From Gemmatimonadota bacterium (lineage in GTDB: Bacteria; Gemmatimonadota; Gemmatimonadetes; Gemmatimonadales; GWC2-71-9), in assembly GCA_003220855.1 (NCBI GenBank), contig QHTP01000168.1, positions 1-22,326 on the forward strand: a DNA stretch of 22,326 nt, written 5' to 3'. Below are positions 20,527-22,326 of this stretch, piece after piece (position 1 is the stretch's first letter; each line of letters begins with the position of its first letter). The position numbers and the translations under genes are program-made. A model generated the notes under the pieces. That model searched no databases and was not told where the DNA came from. It worked only from the letters and a program-made list of their open reading frames with translations.

Positions 20527-21798
20527 GTGACCGCCCCCCCCACCGGCCAAGCGTCGCGCACGATGTCGGGGAAGTCCATCGTCGCGAGCCAGTTCGAGCG
20601 CGCCGCCAACCTGATCAACCTCGAGCAGTACATGCGGCACGTCCTGATGCACCCGTTCCGCGAAGTCCAGGTGGAAGTGCCGGTGCGGATGGACGATGGC
20701 CGTATCGAGGTGTTCACCGGCTACCGCATCCAGCACAACGGCGCCCGCGGACCATGCAAGGGTGGCATCCGGTACCACCCCGAGGCGGACCACGACGAAG
20801 TGCTCGGCCTCGCGGCCATCATGACGTGGAAGACCGCGCTCATGGACATCCCCTTTGGGGGCGCCAAGGGCGGCGTGACGGTGGACCCGAAGAAGCTTTC
20901 CAAGCTCGAGTTGGAGCGCCTCACGCGCCGCTTCACCCAGCGCATCTCGATCGTGCTCGGCCCCTACCGCGACATCCCGGCCCCCGACGTCAACACCAAC
21001 GCGCAGGTGATGGCCTGGATCCTGGACGAGTACTCGAGTCGCCACGGGTATACACCAGCCGCCGTGACCGGAAAGCCCATTTCCTTGGGCGGCTCGCTCG
21101 GCCGCGAGGAGGCGACCGGTCGGGGCGTGATGTACGTGATGACGGAGTACGCGCGGGACTTCGGTATTCCCCTCCGGGGTGGTCGCGTGGTGATCCAGGG
21201 GTTCGGCAACGTCGGTGGGCACCTCGCGCGCTTGCTGCAAGCGGAGGCGGGGGCGAAGGTGGTGGCGGTCTCGGATGTGTCCGGCGGCGTCGCGAACGAG
21301 CACGGGCTGGACGTCCCGGCACTGCTCGCGCACACCGCAGCAGGCAAGCGCGTGTCCGAGTGGCCGCACGGCCAGCCGATCACGAACCAGCAGCTCTGGA
21401 CCGTCCCCTGCGACTGGCTCGTCCCCGCCGCCCTGGGCGGCGTCATCACCAAGGAGACGAACGCGCACACGGTCGATTGCCGGGTGGTGGTGGAGGGGGC
21501 GAACGAGCCCACCACGCCCACCGCCGACCGGATCCTCGAGGAGCGCGGCATCGCCGTGATCCCCGACTTCCTGGCCAACGCGGGCGGCGTCACCGTGAGC
21601 TACTACGAGTGGGCGCAGAACCTGCAGCAGTACCGCTGGACCCACCAGCAGGTGAACGACGAGCTCAAGGCGACGATCACCAAAGCCTACGTGGGGGTGC
21701 GCGACCTGGCGAAGCAGAAGGCCGTGACGTTCCGGACGGCGGCGTATGCGATCGCGCTGCAGAGAGTCGCGGAGGCGGAGAGACTGCGGGGCAACTAG
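20527..21798 (+). CDS. Glutamate/leucine/phenylalanine dehydrogenase family (likely glutamate dehydrogenase)
   Basis: The product is 423 residues from GTG 20527, a normal length for the hexameric family. It catalyses reversible oxidative deamination of an amino acid with NAD(P). Substrate-site motifs are GPCKGGIRYHP (Lys78), MTWKTALMDIPFGGAKGGV (Lys102 and Lys114) and PAPDVNT (Asp154). GSLGREEATGRGV follows, then the dinucleotide motif VVIQGFGNVGGHLARLL with an acidic neighbourhood. The C-terminal part shows LVPAALGGVI, VVEGANEPTTPTAD and DFLANAGGVTVSYYEWAQN, all typical of glutamate dehydrogenases rather than the shorter leucine/valine type. I infer glutamate. Cofactor preference is not certain. 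Confidence 0.92.
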   Translation: MTAPPTGQASRTMSGKSIVASQFERAANLINLEQYMRHVLMHPFREVQVEVPVRMDDGRIEVFTGYRIQHNGARGPCKGGIRYHPEADHDEVLGLAAIMTWKTALMDIPFGGAKGGVTVDPKKLSKLELERLTRRFTQRISIVLGPYRDIPAPDVNTNAQVMAWILDEYSSRHGYTPAAVTGKPISLGGSLGREEATGRGVMYVMTEYARDFGIPLRGGRVVIQGFGNVGGHLARLLQAEAGAKVVAVSDVSGGVANEHGLDVPALLAHTAAGKRVSEWPHGQPITNQQLWTVPCDWLVPAALGGVITKETNAHTVDCRVVVEGANEPTTPTADRILEERGIAVIPDFLANAGGVTVSYYEWAQNLQQYRWTHQQVNDELKATITKAYVGVRDLAKQKAVTFRTAAYAIALQRVAEAERLRGN

Positions 21799-21838
21799 GG
21801 CGGACGGGCGGACAGATGGACGGGCGGACCGAGAGACA
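21799..21838 (+). repeat. Octamer array following the dehydrogenase stop
   Basis: Four clear units, GGCGGACG, GGCGGACA, GATGGACG and GGCGGACC, are followed by a degraded GAGAGACA. In shifted phase this is the same GACGGNNN family as at 1918 and 19289. It begins directly after the TAG stop and has no inverted arm. The rest of the gap to 21908 holds no gene. Confidence 0.7.
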
Positions 21839-21896
21839 ACGGAATCGAATGATGTGAGCGGGAAGAGTTTGGTTATCGCTTCACGACCAACCCACG

Positions 21897-21902
21897 TAGG
21901 TT
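21897..21902 (+). promoter_or_regulatory. Possible -10 element (TAGGTT) of the four-helix-bundle gene
   Basis: TAGGTT lies 9 nt before ATG 21912 and there is no Shine-Dalgarno. It is a weaker match than the other TAGATT elements and no -35 sits at the right distance. Confidence 0.25.
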
Positions 21903-21911
21903 CGGGCCGTG

Positions 21912-22295
21912 ATGCCTTACGAGCGGTTCACGGCCTGGAAGGCCTCCCACGAACTGGCCCTGGCCACCTATCGAGCGACACAATCCTTCCCGAAAGAAGA
22001 ACTGTTCGGGCTGACTTCACAGATGCGCCGAGCGGCGTTTTCGGTCGCTGCGAACATCGCTGAAGGTTCGGCGAAGCGAGGCAGCGTCGAATTCCGTCGC
22101 TTCCTCGATATCGCTGTAGGATCGCTTTGCGAGCTCTCGTACGCCATTCTTTTTGTAACCGAACTCGGACTCCTGTCGCGGGAGGAAGGACAGGGTCTCG
22201 AGGAGCTGCGCTCACGCGCAGGACGGTTGACGTGGGGTTTGTACAAGACAGTGAGCCGCCGAGCGAAGGAGGCACGACGACGTGCGGGGAATTGA
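21912..22295 (+). CDS. Four-helix-bundle protein (23S rRNA intervening-sequence protein family)
   Basis: The product is 127 residues from ATG 21912; GTG 21909 is an equally possible start and adds one residue. The family pattern is clear: a Phe-Trp start (YERFTAWKASHELALATYRATQSFP), KEELFGLTSQMRRAAFSVAANIAEGSAKRG, then EFRRFLDIAVGSLCELSYAILF and a C-terminal Arg-rich helix. Relatives were first seen as open frames inside 23S rRNA intervening sequences, but most are free-standing genes of unknown role. Here it is a stand-alone gene, with no rRNA near it. The protein is small, basic at the end and likely forms a four-helix bundle that may bind nucleic acid; that is inference. Confidence 0.88.
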   Translation: MPYERFTAWKASHELALATYRATQSFPKEELFGLTSQMRRAAFSVAANIAEGSAKRGSVEFRRFLDIAVGSLCELSYAILFVTELGLLSREEGQGLEELRSRAGRLTWGLYKTVSRRAKEARRRAGN

Positions 22296-22326
22296 CCGAG
22301 GAGTTCACCGTCCGGCAGGCCGCCCG

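Noticed and set aside
21842..21911. 23S rRNA intervening sequence around the four-helix-bundle gene
   Set aside because: No rRNA sequence flanks the gene; it is a free-standing member of the family.
1..22326. CRISPR array, tRNA/rRNA genes, transposase, phage or toxin-antitoxin module
   Set aside because: The repeats are far too short and lack spacers for CRISPR. No tRNA-like cloverleaf, rRNA stretch, transposase or terminal inverted repeat was seen, and no small gene pair fits a toxin-antitoxin module.

Overview
The window is GC-rich (roughly 70% by eye), densely coded bacterial chromosome with strong GC3 bias, many GTG starts and short 1- to 4-bp gene overlaps. Gene content (pyruvate dehydrogenase with lipoate genes, DUF3108, a deoxyhypusine-synthase-like protein, a 23S-rRNA-intervening-sequence-type four-helix protein) and style suggest a Gram-negative relative of the Gemmatimonadota. 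That placement is an inference from reading, not from a search. I see no tRNA, rRNA, CRISPR array, transposase or phage gene.

Layout. (1) 1-1915, plus strand: the tail of an unknown gene, a lipoprotein, a class-I-amidotransferase-like peptidase C26 and an SCP2-like protein, each joined to the next by a GTGA overlap. (2) 1990-2697, minus strand: an unknown protein, divergent from a hybrid histidine kinase (2696-4645), with the two likely start codons overlapping in one CATG. The kinase is followed by a GT4 glycosyltransferase, a GT2 glycosyltransferase fused in frame to a secreted DUF3108 domain, and a deoxyhypusine-synthase-like protein. (3) 8205-10635: a small membrane protein on the minus strand, a ThiO-like FAD oxidase and a zinc-ribbon membrane protein. 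(4) 10726-17297: a lipoate/pyruvate dehydrogenase cluster, lipA-pdhA-pdhB-pdhC-lpd-(membrane protein)-lipB. It makes the E1 and E2 subunits and the two enzymes that octanoylate and sulfurate the E2 lipoyl domain. Its lpd (E3) is broken by an internal deletion of about 25 codons that also shifts the frame, so E3 activity would have to come from elsewhere unless this is an assembly fault. (5) 17257-19274, minus strand: a sulfite-oxidase-like molybdoenzyme and an M20 dipeptidase. (6) 19386-22295, plus strand: a TPR protein, a Glu/Leu-type dehydrogenase and a four-helix-bundle protein.

Two layers of small-scale structure run across these genes. First, arrays of 7-bp units (GGGAAAS, GGAACGC or AGCCCCT types) or 8-bp units (GACGGNNN type) occur at seven loci. 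Every array arm I could phase holds four units, and arms are often paired in inverted orientation. They sit in intergenic gaps, across a stop codon, and inside pdhC and lipB in flexible or loop positions. Second, several genes have a TAGATT/TATATT/TATTTT hexamer ending 6-10 nt before the start codon and no Shine-Dalgarno, as expected for leaderless transcripts. I found no obvious new defence or mobile system. The strongest leads are the four-unit repeat family, the lpd lesion, the GT2-DUF3108 fusion and the leaderless promoter pattern.
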